Positions 1 to 6,612 of a stretch of 10,380 nt of DNA are shown in pieces; within the stretch, counting starts at the first letter, position 1; each line of letters opens with the position of its first letter. A program made the translations under genes and the position numbers. The notes beneath the pieces were generated by a model. That model was not told where the DNA came from. It saw nothing but the letters and a program-made list of their open reading frames with translations, and ran no database searches. This stretch comes from JALUUH01 sp964636675 (GTDB taxonomy: Bacteria > Pseudomonadota > Gammaproteobacteria > S012-40): assembly GCA_964636675.1 (NCBI GenBank), contig CAZWUO010000140.1, positions 1 through 10,380 of the forward strand. The letters are read 5' to 3'.

Positions 1-170
1 CTTTCAGTTTGGCTCATTTGAAGCCGTTTTGTTAGTGAGTCCATCCCATTACCCTGCATTTTGTATAAAGCTTAGGTGTAACGACTCCGCGTAATTTCAA
101 CACGTATAGTCACTGCTCAGATTACGTTTGATTTGTTCGAGACCCAGGAAAAAGCAAAACAAGTCTAACA
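1..170. other. Non-coding stretch downstream of the DegQ-type protease gene
   Basis: I recognise no gene, RNA or terminator here. Reading leftward after the protease stop there is no GC-rich hairpin followed by a T-run. The only pairing seen is a loose 8-bp stem with a long loop (about 129-159, GATTTGTT against AACAAGTC with one wobble) and a 4-bp GGCT/AGCC stem near 11-25. Neither is convincing as a terminator. Confidence 0.4.
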
Positions 171-1565
171 TTACTGAATCAAAATAAATAAAGCCGTTTC
201 ACCACGAATTAAATTGATGAGAGTGCCTTTACGACTGCGCACAAGCGCCTTTTTAAATTCGTGAAAATTGCGTACTTTAATGCGATTCACCGACACAATA
301 AAATCATCCTTTTTCAAGCCCGCTTCCCAGGCAGGCGAACCACGCTTAACCGAGTACACATAAACTCCAGAAGAACCTTCCGTGAGATTGCCGGCATTCT
401 CAGCTAAAGCAAACACCGCTCCCGCAAACAAACTGGAAATCTTTTCACCCGTCATTTTTATTTCTTCTTGTGCGGTAATCAGCGCTGTTACGGTTTTTTT
501 CTTTCCATTACGCACCGCTTTCATACTAATTTTTTGACCCGCTCTCAGCAAACCAATGTAATTTCGTAAATCCGAAGAATTATCCACCGGCTTACCGTTA
601 ACGCCGATAATGATATCGCCCGATTTCAAACCGGCTTGTTGCGCAGGCGAGCCTTCCACGATCTGTGAAATCACCGCTCCTTCACGTTGCGCCATGCCAA
701 ATGCTGCCGCTAGCTCAGGTGTTAAGTCCTGTACGTATACGCCGAGACGACCGCGTTTTACTTCACCAAATTGAATCAATTGCAGCATGACTTCTTCAGC
801 CATGTTAATTGGTATCGCGAAACCGATACCAACATTTCCACCATTGCTTCCACCCGGTGAAATAATCGCGGTATTTATCCCGATTAACTCTCCGCGAAGA
901 TTGACCAATGCCCCGCCTGAGTTACCGGGGTTTATCGATGCATCGGTTTGAATAAAATCCTCGTAACCTTCTATTCCTAAACCACTGCGCCCAAGCGCGC
1001 TGACGATGCCTGAGGTCACTGTTTGTCCGAGACCAAATGGATTTCCAATCGCTATCGCAAAATCACCCACACGTAATTTATCTGAATCAGCAAATTGCAG
1101 CTGCGACAAGTTTTTTGCATCGACCTGGATGACCGCGACATCAGTCTCTTTATCCGCACCGATGAGCTTTGCGCTTAGCTTCCGCTCATCGCGTAAGGTA
1201 ACCGTAATTTCATCCGCTTTGTGGATAACATGGCTATTCGTGAGAATATATCCTCGCTTCGCATCGACGACAACACCCGACCCTAGGCTTTGGGTGACTC
1301 GCTCTCTTGGACGCCGAGGAACATCAAAAAAGTGACGAAAAAATGGATCACGTAATAATGGGCTGTCTTCCACCGTGATCCGCCCGCGCGTCGATATATT
1401 CACTACCGCAGGCGTAACACTCTCTAACATTGGCGCCAACGAAGGCTCACGGCCATCTAATTGGCTGAGTGCAGACAACGGCAAGCCAGCAACCACACTG
1501 CCCCCAATAGATAGACCGATGAAGAGTAAAGCCAATACCCTTAATTTATTGCGTAACCCATGCAT
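171..1565 (-). CDS. degQ: DegP/DegQ-family periplasmic serine endoprotease
   Basis: This is an HtrA-type protease that degrades or chaperones misfolded envelope proteins in the periplasm. Residues 1-27 look like a signal peptide (basic start, then a hydrophobic run LALLFIGLSIGGSVVAG). The trypsin-like domain spans about 40-260 and carries the full triad: His112 (TNSHV), Asp142 (TDVAV) and Ser216 (GNSGG). PDZ1 is about 271-365 (GRLGV, then GSPAQQAGL and GDIIIGVNG) and PDZ2 about 375-460 (GSPAWEAGL, VNRIKV). The length of 464 aa is normal for the family. The segment before the catalytic domain is short and lacks cysteines, which suits DegQ/MucD better than E. coli DegP; the paralog name is inferred. 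The ATG at 1565 is used, with only a weak SD (AAGAG). A TATAAT hexamer (minus strand, 1614-1609) lies in the 59-bp gap after hsp20 but has no good -35, so co-transcription with hsp20 is plausible. Confidence 0.95.
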   Translation of the reverse strand: MHGLRNKLRVLALLFIGLSIGGSVVAGLPLSALSQLDGREPSLAPMLESVTPAVVNISTRGRITVEDSPLLRDPFFRHFFDVPRRPRERVTQSLGSGVVVDAKRGYILTNSHVIHKADEITVTLRDERKLSAKLIGADKETDVAVIQVDAKNLSQLQFADSDKLRVGDFAIAIGNPFGLGQTVTSGIVSALGRSGLGIEGYEDFIQTDASINPGNSGGALVNLRGELIGINTAIISPGGSNGGNVGIGFAIPINMAEEVMLQLIQFGEVKRGRLGVYVQDLTPELAAAFGMAQREGAVISQIVEGSPAQQAGLKSGDIIIGVNGKPVDNSSDLRNYIGLLRAGQKISMKAVRNGKKKTVTALITAQEEIKMTGEKISSLFAGAVFALAENAGNLTEGSSGVYVYSVKRGSPAWEAGLKKDDFIVSVNRIKVRNFHEFKKALVRSRKGTLINLIRGETALFILIQ

Positions 1566-1624
1566 TTATCAATAACTCTTGTCGTTTAATTTGCAAGTAC
1601 TCAGCGGAATTATAGCAACAGAGC

Positions 1625-2071
1625 TTAACATTCTACTGCAATTTTTCTTGCCTTAACTTCGGCCACTTTCGGAATACTCACGGTTAAAACACCATTTGAT
1701 CCGTGTGCGGTAATCCCATCAGGGTCGGCCGATTCAGGGAGACTAAAACGCCGCATAAACGATCCATATTCTGTTTCGATCCGCTTATAACCCTTTTTGC
1801 TTGTCGCCGCTGCATGTTTACGCGACCCTTTGATCGTTAACATGCCTTTCTCCATCGTCACTTCAATGTCTTTGGGATCAACGCCTGGAATATCTGCAGC
1901 AATAATAAAACACTCGGCCTCTTCTTTTACATCCACCGAAGGTAGCCACTCAGTAGCGAGCATGGCGTCTTCTTGACGTTGCTTGGCGCTAAGCGGCAAA
2001 TATTGCCTACCGATTTCATGTTGCAATTGATTCAATAAACTCCACGGCTGGGATAAGGTTTGTCTTAACAT
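1625..2071 (-). CDS. Hsp20/alpha-crystallin family small heat-shock protein
   Basis: This is an ATP-independent cytoplasmic holdase that binds unfolding proteins during stress. The 148-aa protein has a short N-terminal arm (1-38). The alpha-crystallin domain is about 40-140, starting at WLPSVDV (42-48), with the hallmark IPGVDPKDI (61-69), an EYGSFMRRFSLP block (about 101-112) and the GVLTVSIPK strand (127-135). A short ARKIAVEC tail follows. Length and motifs are typical of class A bacterial Hsp20 proteins (the 'Hsp16/IbpA-like' group); I cannot assign it to ibpA specifically. The start is well supported by AAAGGAG on the minus strand at 2084-2078, 6 nt before the ATG. A heat-shock-type promoter lies just upstream. 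The next gene on the same strand is the DegQ-type protease, so the pair joins cytoplasmic holding and envelope proteolysis. No terminator is visible between them. Confidence 0.96.
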   Translation of the reverse strand: MLRQTLSQPWSLLNQLQHEIGRQYLPLSAKQRQEDAMLATEWLPSVDVKEEAECFIIAADIPGVDPKDIEVTMEKGMLTIKGSRKHAAATSKKGYKRIETEYGSFMRRFSLPESADPDGITAHGSNGVLTVSIPKVAEVKARKIAVEC

Positions 2072-2113
2072 AATGAACTCCTTTGGCGCTAGATTAACTG
2101 AAGATAATTATAC

Positions 2114-2142
2114 AATCAGGGCATATATTAATTTTTCAAGGG
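2114..2142 (-). promoter_or_regulatory. Candidate sigma32 (RpoH) heat-shock promoter of hsp20
   Basis: Reading the minus strand, CCCTTGAA (2142-2135) is followed after 13 bp by CCCTGATT (2121-2114). The RpoH consensus is approximately CCCTTGAA, 13-17 bp, then CCCCATTT. Position and strand suit the Hsp20 gene, with a leader of roughly 35 nt. A TATAAT hexamer at 2112-2107 also exists, but it sits 21 bp from TTGAAA, too far for a normal sigma70 pair. Elements are seen directly; sigma-factor assignment is inferred. Confidence 0.6.
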
Positions 2143-2214
2143 CATGACTTACACACGCCTCAGCTTATGATTTATAAGCTTTTTAAGCAAAATCGTTGAT
2201 TTTTCACTCATAAG

Positions 2215-2238
2215 TAAAACACTATATATAGTGTTTTA
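2215..2238. promoter_or_regulatory. NrdR box (24-bp perfect palindrome) upstream of nrdJ
   Basis: The 16-nt core at 2219-2234, ACACTATATATAGTGT, matches the published NrdR-box consensus (acaCwAtATaTwGtgt) at every position. The palindrome extends perfectly to 24 bp. NrdR is the ATP/dATP-sensing zinc-finger/ATP-cone repressor of ribonucleotide reductase genes, so the site fits the downstream nrdJ operon. A TATAAT at 2237-2242 overlaps its right edge and could be the -10 of a repressed promoter, though no good -35 is present. NrdR sites usually come in pairs about 31 bp apart. Here only a degraded half-site (ACACTGTAT, from 2284) is visible, 65 bp downstream. Confidence 0.85.
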
Positions 2239-2304
2239 TAATATTCGAAAAAACCCTTTTTCTGCATTATTGTGCTTTACACGACACTGTATAACTCATT
2301 GATT

Positions 2305-2328
2305 ATATTAAAAAATATTTTTTAATAT
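2305..2328. repeat. 24-bp AT-only perfect palindrome in the nrdJ control region
   Basis: The segment ATATTAAAAAATATTTTTTAATAT is made only of A and T and equals its own reverse complement. It contains A6 and T6 tracts flanking a central TA, so the region may be intrinsically bent or easily melted. It lies 17 bp upstream of the TTGACA of the predicted nrdJ promoter, an UP-element-like position. Function is unknown; it may be a second operator or simply an A-tract upstream activator. Confidence 0.5.
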
Positions 2329-2344
2329 TCAATCCTTTATTTCC

Positions 2345-2373
2345 TTGACAGATCAGCAATGGGAACATATCCT
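2345..2373 (+). promoter_or_regulatory. Candidate sigma70 promoter for nrdJab
   Basis: A consensus -35, TTGACA (2345-2350), is followed after exactly 17 bp by TATCCT (2368-2373; 4 of 6 match TATAAT). The start of transcription would be near 2380, giving a leader of about 112 nt before nrdJa. A-tracts directly upstream (2305-2328) may act as an UP element. A second possible promoter overlaps the NrdR box; sequence alone does not show which is used. Confidence 0.55.
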
Positions 2374-2385
2374 TCTATGCATAAA

Positions 2386-2457
2386 CACAATATGTTGTGG
2401 CTACCTAAATATTTCAGAATAAACACATTTTGGTAGCGGGATTTGAGAGAAAACCCG
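2386..2457 (+). promoter_or_regulatory. Structured nrdJ 5' leader: three abutting hairpins
   Basis: Three stem-loops follow one another with almost no gap. Hairpin 1 is 2386-2399 (CACAA/TTGTG, 4-nt loop). Hairpin 2 is 2400-2409 with 2428-2437 (GCTACCTAAA against TTTTGGTAGC, one mismatch, 18-nt loop). Hairpin 3 is 2437-2444 with 2450-2457 (CGGGATTT against AAAACCCG, one mismatch, GAGAG loop). All lie inside the leader predicted from the promoter at 2345-2373. It is far shorter than a cobalamin riboswitch and I see no B12 box. No T-run follows, so it is not an intrinsic terminator. Pairing is seen by eye; a regulatory role is inferred. Confidence 0.4.
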
Positions 2458-2491
2458 ATAAACAACTGTTGGTCATTATGAAGGATATGAA

Positions 2492-4663
2492 ATGTCACCT
2501 ACGCATTCAGTGAGCAATGTACACCTTAAAGCAGTCCCCAACTCAGTCGCAGAAATTAAACTTCAGCCGGCCTCCAGCGATATTTGGAGTAAAAAATATC
2601 GTTTAACAAATAAAACCGGTCAAACGGTTGATAACAACATAGATGAAACCTATGCACGCGTCGCCAAAGCCATCGCAGAGGTAGAAACCACTCCTGCAAA
2701 ACGTAAAGAGTGGGAAAAAAAGTTTCTATGGGCACTACAGCACGGAGCCATCCCCGCCGGGCGTATTATCTCAAATGCTGGCGCACGCGAGTATAAACCC
2801 GCAACTTCAACGATTAATTGCACGGTATCCGGCAACGTCAGCGACTCCATGGATGACATTCTCAGCAAGGTGCATGAAGCCGGGCTGACGCTGAAAGCCG
2901 GCTGTGGTATCGGCTATGAGTTTTCTACCTTACGCCCCAAAGGTGCTTATGTATCAGGGGCAGGCGCCTATACGTCAGGGCCGTTGTCCTTTATGGATAT
3001 CTTTGACAAGATGTGTTTTACCGTGTCCTCCGCCGGCGGTCGTCGTGGCGCGCAAATGGCCACATTTGATATTGGCCACCCTGATGTGATGGACTTTATT
3101 CGCGCAAAAAGAGAAGACGGCCGGTTGCGCCAATTTAACTTATCATTACTCATCACCGAAGACTTTATGGAAGCGGTTAAAAATGATGCAGATTGGCATT
3201 TGTCTTTTCCGATCAAAGCAAAAGAACTTAAAACCGAAAACATTGGCTTAAATGATACTCACAAAATTCTTTGGCGCGAATGGCCTATTGATAACGACTA
3301 TATTACAAATGACAGTGGCTTGGTGGCATGTAAAATATATCGCACGATAAAAGCCCGCCGCCTATGGGATATGATCATGGCTTCAACCTACGATTTTGCA
3401 GAACCTGGATTTATTCTCATCGATAAAGTCAATAAGATGAACAACAATTGGTTTTGCGAAGATATCAGAGCAACAAATCCATGTGGCGAGCAACCCCTCC
3501 CGCCTTATGGGTCTTGTTTACTTGGCTCCATCAATCTCACCAAATTTGTACGCCAACCGTTTACCAGCGATGCTTTTTTTGCCTGGGATGAGTACCGTCA
3601 AACCGTCAATATATTTACGCGCATGCTCGATAATGTCGTTGAAATTAACGGCCTACCTTTAAGCGGTCAACGCGATGAAATTTTAAGTAAACGCAGACAT
3701 GGCATGGGCTATCTTGGTTTAGGCTCCACACTGACCATGATGGAGATGAAATACGGCTCATCAACCTCACTTGAGTTTACCGAACAAGTGACAAAAGAAC
3801 TCGCTATTGAAGGCTGGCGCGCCTCGCTCGAGCTATCCAAGGAAAAAGGTGCAGCACCCGTCATGCATGAAACGTTTGAGTTAACCGCAAAAATGGCACG
3901 CCAACGCCCCGAGATTCTGGATGATGGTTACCAGCTTGGTGATAAAATTCCAGGTCGAATATTGCATGCAAAATACAGTGATTACATGCAAAAAATAGCT
4001 GCAGCCGAACCAGAACTCGTCGCAGAACTCGTGGAAACCGGAGCACGCTTTACGCATCATAGCTCGATCGCGCCAACAGGCACGATTTCACTCTCTTTAG
4101 CGAATAATGCAAGCAATGGAATTGAACCTAGTTTCGCACACCAATATTCGCGTAATATTATTCGCGAAGGTAAAAAAACCAAGGAAAAAGTCGATGTTTT
4201 TTCATTCGAACTACTCGCTTATCGAGAAATGATAAACCCAGATGCACAGCCTTATTCAGAAGATGAAAAAACCAAACTTCCTGATTATTTTATTGCCGCA
4301 GACGATATTTCACCAAGGGCACATGTGGATGTGCAAGCCGCCGCGCAAAAATGGATAGACTCATCTATTTCGAAAACAGCAAATGTTCCTACTGATTTTC
4401 AATATGACGATTTTAAGGATATTTATCTTTACGCTTATGCACAAGGCTTAAAGGGATGCACCACATTTCGTTTCAATCCTGAGGCCTTCCAAGGTGTTCT
4501 GGTTAAGGAGCAAGACCTTGAAAAAACGATTTATAATTTCACCTTGGAAGACGGCAGCACGGTTGAAGTGAAAGGTAATGAAGAAATCGAATATGATGGC
4601 GAAACACATACAGCCGCTAATTTATATGATGCGCTCAAAGAAGGCTATTACGGTAAATATTAG
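2492..4663 (+). CDS. nrdJa: Adenosylcobalamin-dependent (class II) ribonucleotide reductase, large catalytic subunit
   Basis: This enzyme reduces ribonucleotides to deoxyribonucleotides using a cobalamin-generated thiyl radical, so it needs vitamin B12 but not oxygen. The 723-aa protein has the class II catalytic core with all expected residues: redox pair Cys110 (TINC) and Cys342 (YGSCLLGS), thiyl Cys331 within NPCGE (Asn329, Glu333), and GCGIGYEFSTLRPKG (137-151). APTGTISL (527-534), SISKTANVP (625-633) and GLKGCTTFR (652-660) are further family landmarks. There is no N-terminal ATP-cone and no C-terminal cysteine tail; the tail is on the next gene. Length and organisation resemble Pseudomonas aeruginosa NrdJa. 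ATG 2492 is supported by AAGGA (2481-2485) 6 nt upstream. NrdR very probably regulates it. It is co-transcribed with nrdJb, 20 bp away. Confidence 0.96.
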   Translation: MSPTHSVSNVHLKAVPNSVAEIKLQPASSDIWSKKYRLTNKTGQTVDNNIDETYARVAKAIAEVETTPAKRKEWEKKFLWALQHGAIPAGRIISNAGAREYKPATSTINCTVSGNVSDSMDDILSKVHEAGLTLKAGCGIGYEFSTLRPKGAYVSGAGAYTSGPLSFMDIFDKMCFTVSSAGGRRGAQMATFDIGHPDVMDFIRAKREDGRLRQFNLSLLITEDFMEAVKNDADWHLSFPIKAKELKTENIGLNDTHKILWREWPIDNDYITNDSGLVACKIYRTIKARRLWDMIMASTYDFAEPGFILIDKVNKMNNNWFCEDIRATNPCGEQPLPPYGSCLLGSINLTKFVRQPFTSDAFFAWDEYRQTVNIFTRMLDNVVEINGLPLSGQRDEILSKRRHGMGYLGLGSTLTMMEMKYGSSTSLEFTEQVTKELAIEGWRASLELSKEKGAAPVMHETFELTAKMARQRPEILDDGYQLGDKIPGRILHAKYSDYMQKIAAAEPELVAELVETGARFTHHSSIAPTGTISLSLANNASNGIEPSFAHQYSRNIIREGKKTKEKVDVFSFELLAYREMINPDAQPYSEDEKTKLPDYFIAADDISPRAHVDVQAAAQKWIDSSISKTANVPTDFQYDDFKDIYLYAYAQGLKGCTTFRFNPEAFQGVLVKEQDLEKTIYNFTLEDGSTVEVKGNEEIEYDGETHTAANLYDALKEGYYGKY

Positions 4664-4683
4664 ACAATATAAGAGGTATAAAA

Positions 4684-5379
4684 ATGGCCGTTCAAATCAG
4701 TAAAAAAATAATCGGTTATGCAGTCATCAATACTGAGAAAGATACCGTTGTTGAGCAAGCCTCACCGGCGGAGATCGAGCCTGAAGTAGAGCAAATGCAT
4801 GAAAAACTGGCTCGACCAGAAATGTTATTTGGTTCAACTTATAAGTTAAAAACACCATTATCAGAGCATTCACTTTATGTTACCGTTAATGATGTTATTT
4901 TAAATCCCGGCACTCAACATGAGTTACGCAGACCCTTTGAAATATTCATTAACTCTAAAAACATGGATCATTTCCAATGGATAGTTGCGTTAACTCGAAT
5001 TATTTCTGCGGTATTCCGCAAGGGAGGCGACTCAACCTTTTTAGTTGAAGAATTAAAAGCGGTGTTTGATCCACGCGGCGGTTATTTCAAAAAAGGAGGC
5101 AAGTATATGCCATCCTTAGTCGCGGAAATTGGCGACATCATTGAAAGCCATATGAAAATGATTGGCCTGCTCGAAGATGACACGCTTGATGAACATCAAA
5201 AGCAATTCATCGAGAAAAAAAGGCAGGAATATAATACGTCAAGCAGCGATACAAAAAATGACACAACATCAGAATTCCCTGCAAACGCCCAGTTATGCAA
5301 AAAATGCAGCACCAAAGCGATGATCAAAATGGATGGCTGCATGACCTGTTTAAACTGTGGTGACTCTAAGTGCGGATGA
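4684..5379 (+). CDS. nrdJb: Class II ribonucleotide reductase small subunit with TSCPD domain and cysteine-rich redox tail
   Basis: This protein supplies in trans the C-terminal part that is fused to the catalytic chain in most class II reductases. Residues about 50-165 form the TSCPD-type domain (LYVTVND, FEIFINSKN, GGDSTFLVEELKAVFDPRGGY). A low-complexity linker (about 178-202, rich in S, T, D and N) leads to a tail with six cysteines: Cys205, 208, 219, 222, 225 and 230. CKKC plus CMTC look like a zinc-binding pair, and the terminal CGDSKCG looks like the shuttle dithiol that re-reduces the catalytic disulfide. The 231-aa length matches P. aeruginosa NrdJb (229 aa), which is needed for full NrdJa activity. 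An SD (AAGAGG, 4671-4676) lies 7 nt before the ATG. The terminator 80 bp after the stop makes this the last gene of the operon. Confidence 0.93.
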   Translation: MAVQISKKIIGYAVINTEKDTVVEQASPAEIEPEVEQMHEKLARPEMLFGSTYKLKTPLSEHSLYVTVNDVILNPGTQHELRRPFEIFINSKNMDHFQWIVALTRIISAVFRKGGDSTFLVEELKAVFDPRGGYFKKGGKYMPSLVAEIGDIIESHMKMIGLLEDDTLDEHQKQFIEKKRQEYNTSSSDTKNDTTSEFPANAQLCKKCSTKAMIKMDGCMTCLNCGDSKCG

Positions 5380-5459
5380 AAATGCGAATAAAAAAAATGG
5401 GCAAACCTTTACGCACCTAAGGAACCTCTGATTAAGTTTCCCTCCCCCCAAGCAGTACC
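5380..5459. other. Short spacer between nrdJb and its terminator
   Basis: The spacer holds an A-run, the string CTAAGGAACCTCTGATTAAG (about 5417-5436) and a C6 run (5445-5450). The middle string has the look of an insertion-sequence terminal end, but there is no partner inverted repeat or transposase nearby, so this is only a note. Confidence 0.2.
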
Positions 5460-5493
5460 AAGAAACCGTCTTTATGGCGGTTTCTTCTTTATT
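5460..5493 (+). terminator. Rho-independent terminator of nrdJab
   Basis: A perfect 9-bp stem, AAGAAACCG (5460-5468) with CGGTTTCTT (5478-5486), has a 9-nt loop and is followed by the T-rich tract CTTTATT. It works best in the plus direction, ending the nrdJ operon. It may also act weakly on the converging EVE/ygfA transcript, which ends at 5501, but the minus-strand side has no T-run. Confidence 0.85.
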
Positions 5494-5500
5494 GCATATT

Positions 5501-5959
5501 TTATATCAGACCTAAAATAAACTGCCACTGTTTTTCGGTAACCGGCATAATCGATAATCGATTGCCCTTGCGAACGAGAGGCATGTCTTCAAGCGCGGTA
5601 CACGCCTTTAATTCAGTAAGTGATATTGTGCGTTTGAATTTTTTCTTGTATTGCACATCGACCATAAACCATCTGGGGTTTCCTGCGCTCGCTTTCGGGT
5701 CATGATATTTTCCCTCTGGATCAAGCGCGGTATAATCAGGATAACTCTCTTTCACAACTTCCATGATGCCAACAATACCCGGCACATCACAATTCGAATG
5801 ATAAAAGAAAACCAAATCTTGCTTTTTCATGTTATCACGCATCATATTGCGCGCCTGGTAATTTCGCACTCCATCCCAATGATCTGTCTTGTCGGGGCAC
5901 TGCTTTAAATGATCGATCCCAAACACTTCAGGCTCAGACTTCATCAACCAATAATTCAT
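5501..5959 (-). CDS. EVE-domain protein (thymocyte nuclear protein 1-like)
   Basis: This is a single-domain EVE protein of 152 aa, a PUA-like fold family that is thought to bind modified bases in nucleic acids; its cellular role in bacteria is not settled. The match is near-textbook: YWLMKSEPEVFGIDHL at the start, WDGVRNYQARNMMRDNM (28-44), VFFYHSN (50-56), GIVGIMEVV (61-69), YHDPKA (85-90), PRWFMVDV (94-101) and the ending LEDMPLVRKGNRLSIMPV. No extra domain is fused to it. Its ATG overlaps the ygfA stop in an ATGA quadruplet (5959-5956), a sign of translational coupling. A separate SD is poor (GAGGA about 20 nt upstream). EVE genes are often found next to ygfA in proteobacteria, so the pairing is not special in itself. 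Its converging neighbour is nrdJab. Confidence 0.93.
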   Translation of the reverse strand: MNYWLMKSEPEVFGIDHLKQCPDKTDHWDGVRNYQARNMMRDNMKKQDLVFFYHSNCDVPGIVGIMEVVKESYPDYTALDPEGKYHDPKASAGNPRWFMVDVQYKKKFKRTISLTELKACTALEDMPLVRKGNRLSIMPVTEKQWQFILGLI

Positions 5960-6606
5960 GATTTTTTCAACTTTTTATCCTCAAGCAGTCTGCAAGATTT
6001 TATCTTCATAAAAGTATCATTCGTAATAATGCCATCTAATGGCACGTCCCAAGTATCACCCGGTAAATTATCGAGTTGTTGAAAATCATACGCGATACCA
6101 ATTAGCTTAGGACGCTTCCAAAATTTCCTGTACTTTAGAAACGCAAAAATTTCATCGTAATAACCTCCGCCCATACCCAACCTATTACCCGCGGAATCAA
6201 AGGCAACCAAGGGCATTAAAACTAAATCGAGCGAAGTCGCAAATAGGTACTTGCGGCGCACAATAGATGGCTCAAAAATACCAAATCTATTTTTTTTGAG
6301 CATTGTTCGATGATTAAACAACGCAAACCGCATACGTGAGTTTGTCGCAGAACGAATTACCGGCAAATAACAACTTTTATTTTGAGAGAATGAATGCTGC
6401 AAAGCGCTTTGCAAACTAATTTCACCATCATTTGGCAGGTAAAACGCAATACGCTTACTATTTTGATAAACAAGCTGCCTAACAAGCAATGCGCACATTT
6501 GCAACGAAAGCTTATTTTTAAGAGCTAAGGGGAGTTGGCGTCTTTGGCTTCTTAAGCGCTGACGTATTTCTTTTTTTGTATTCACTGGGTATAAACGCAC
6601 TTGCAA
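5956..6606 (-). CDS. ygfA: 5-formyltetrahydrofolate cyclo-ligase
   Basis: This enzyme converts 5-formyl-THF to 5,10-methenyl-THF using ATP, salvaging one-carbon units. Evidence is the N-terminal KKEIRQRLRSQRR block (11-23), FYLPNDGEI (55-63, substrate region), KNRFGIFEP (104-112), the signature RLGMGGGYYD (142-151) and WDVPLDGIIT (186-195). The start is uncertain. The longest frame begins with TTG at 6606, only about 7 nt after the 6S RNA 3' end, and has no SD. GTG at 6600 or GTG at 6585 are alternatives, and 6585 (giving 209 aa, M-NTKKEIRQR) best fits the usual family N-terminus. The C-terminal 20 residues are lysine-rich and exceed the family core. The gene lies directly downstream of ssrS, as in E. 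coli, where the two can be co-transcribed, and is followed by the EVE gene with an ATGA overlap. Confidence 0.93.
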   Translation of the reverse strand: MQVRLYPVNTKKEIRQRLRSQRRQLPLALKNKLSLQMCALLVRQLVYQNSKRIAFYLPNDGEISLQSALQHSFSQNKSCYLPVIRSATNSRMRFALFNHRTMLKKNRFGIFEPSIVRRKYLFATSLDLVLMPLVAFDSAGNRLGMGGGYYDEIFAFLKYRKFWKRPKLIGIAYDFQQLDNLPGDTWDVPLDGIITNDTFMKIKSCRLLEDKKLKKS

Positions 6607-6612
6607 AAGAAG

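Noticed and set aside
1006..1575. Plus-strand open frames of 109 and 66 codons opposite the DegQ-type gene
   Set aside because: They are antisense to a clearly coding, full-length protease with all catalytic residues; no SD and no family resemblance.
1609..1614. Minus-strand TATAAT between hsp20 and the DegQ-type gene as a separate promoter
   Set aside because: No acceptable -35 at 16-18 bp; kept only as a remark in the gene entry.
2162..2185. AGCTTAT/ATAAGCT hairpin followed by TTTTT, resembling a plus-strand terminator
   Set aside because: The stem is AT-rich (7 bp) and no plus-strand gene lies upstream in the window; hsp20 is transcribed away from it.
2374..2491. Cobalamin riboswitch in front of the B12-dependent reductase
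   Set aside because: Only about 110 nt are available after the predicted start, roughly half the needed size, and no B12-box-like sequence is visible.
2478..2513. 11-codon upstream frame (ATG at 2478) overlapping the nrdJa start
   Set aside because: It has no SD of its own; the AAGGA lies inside its second codon and is ideally spaced for ATG 2492. Chance ATG is likely.
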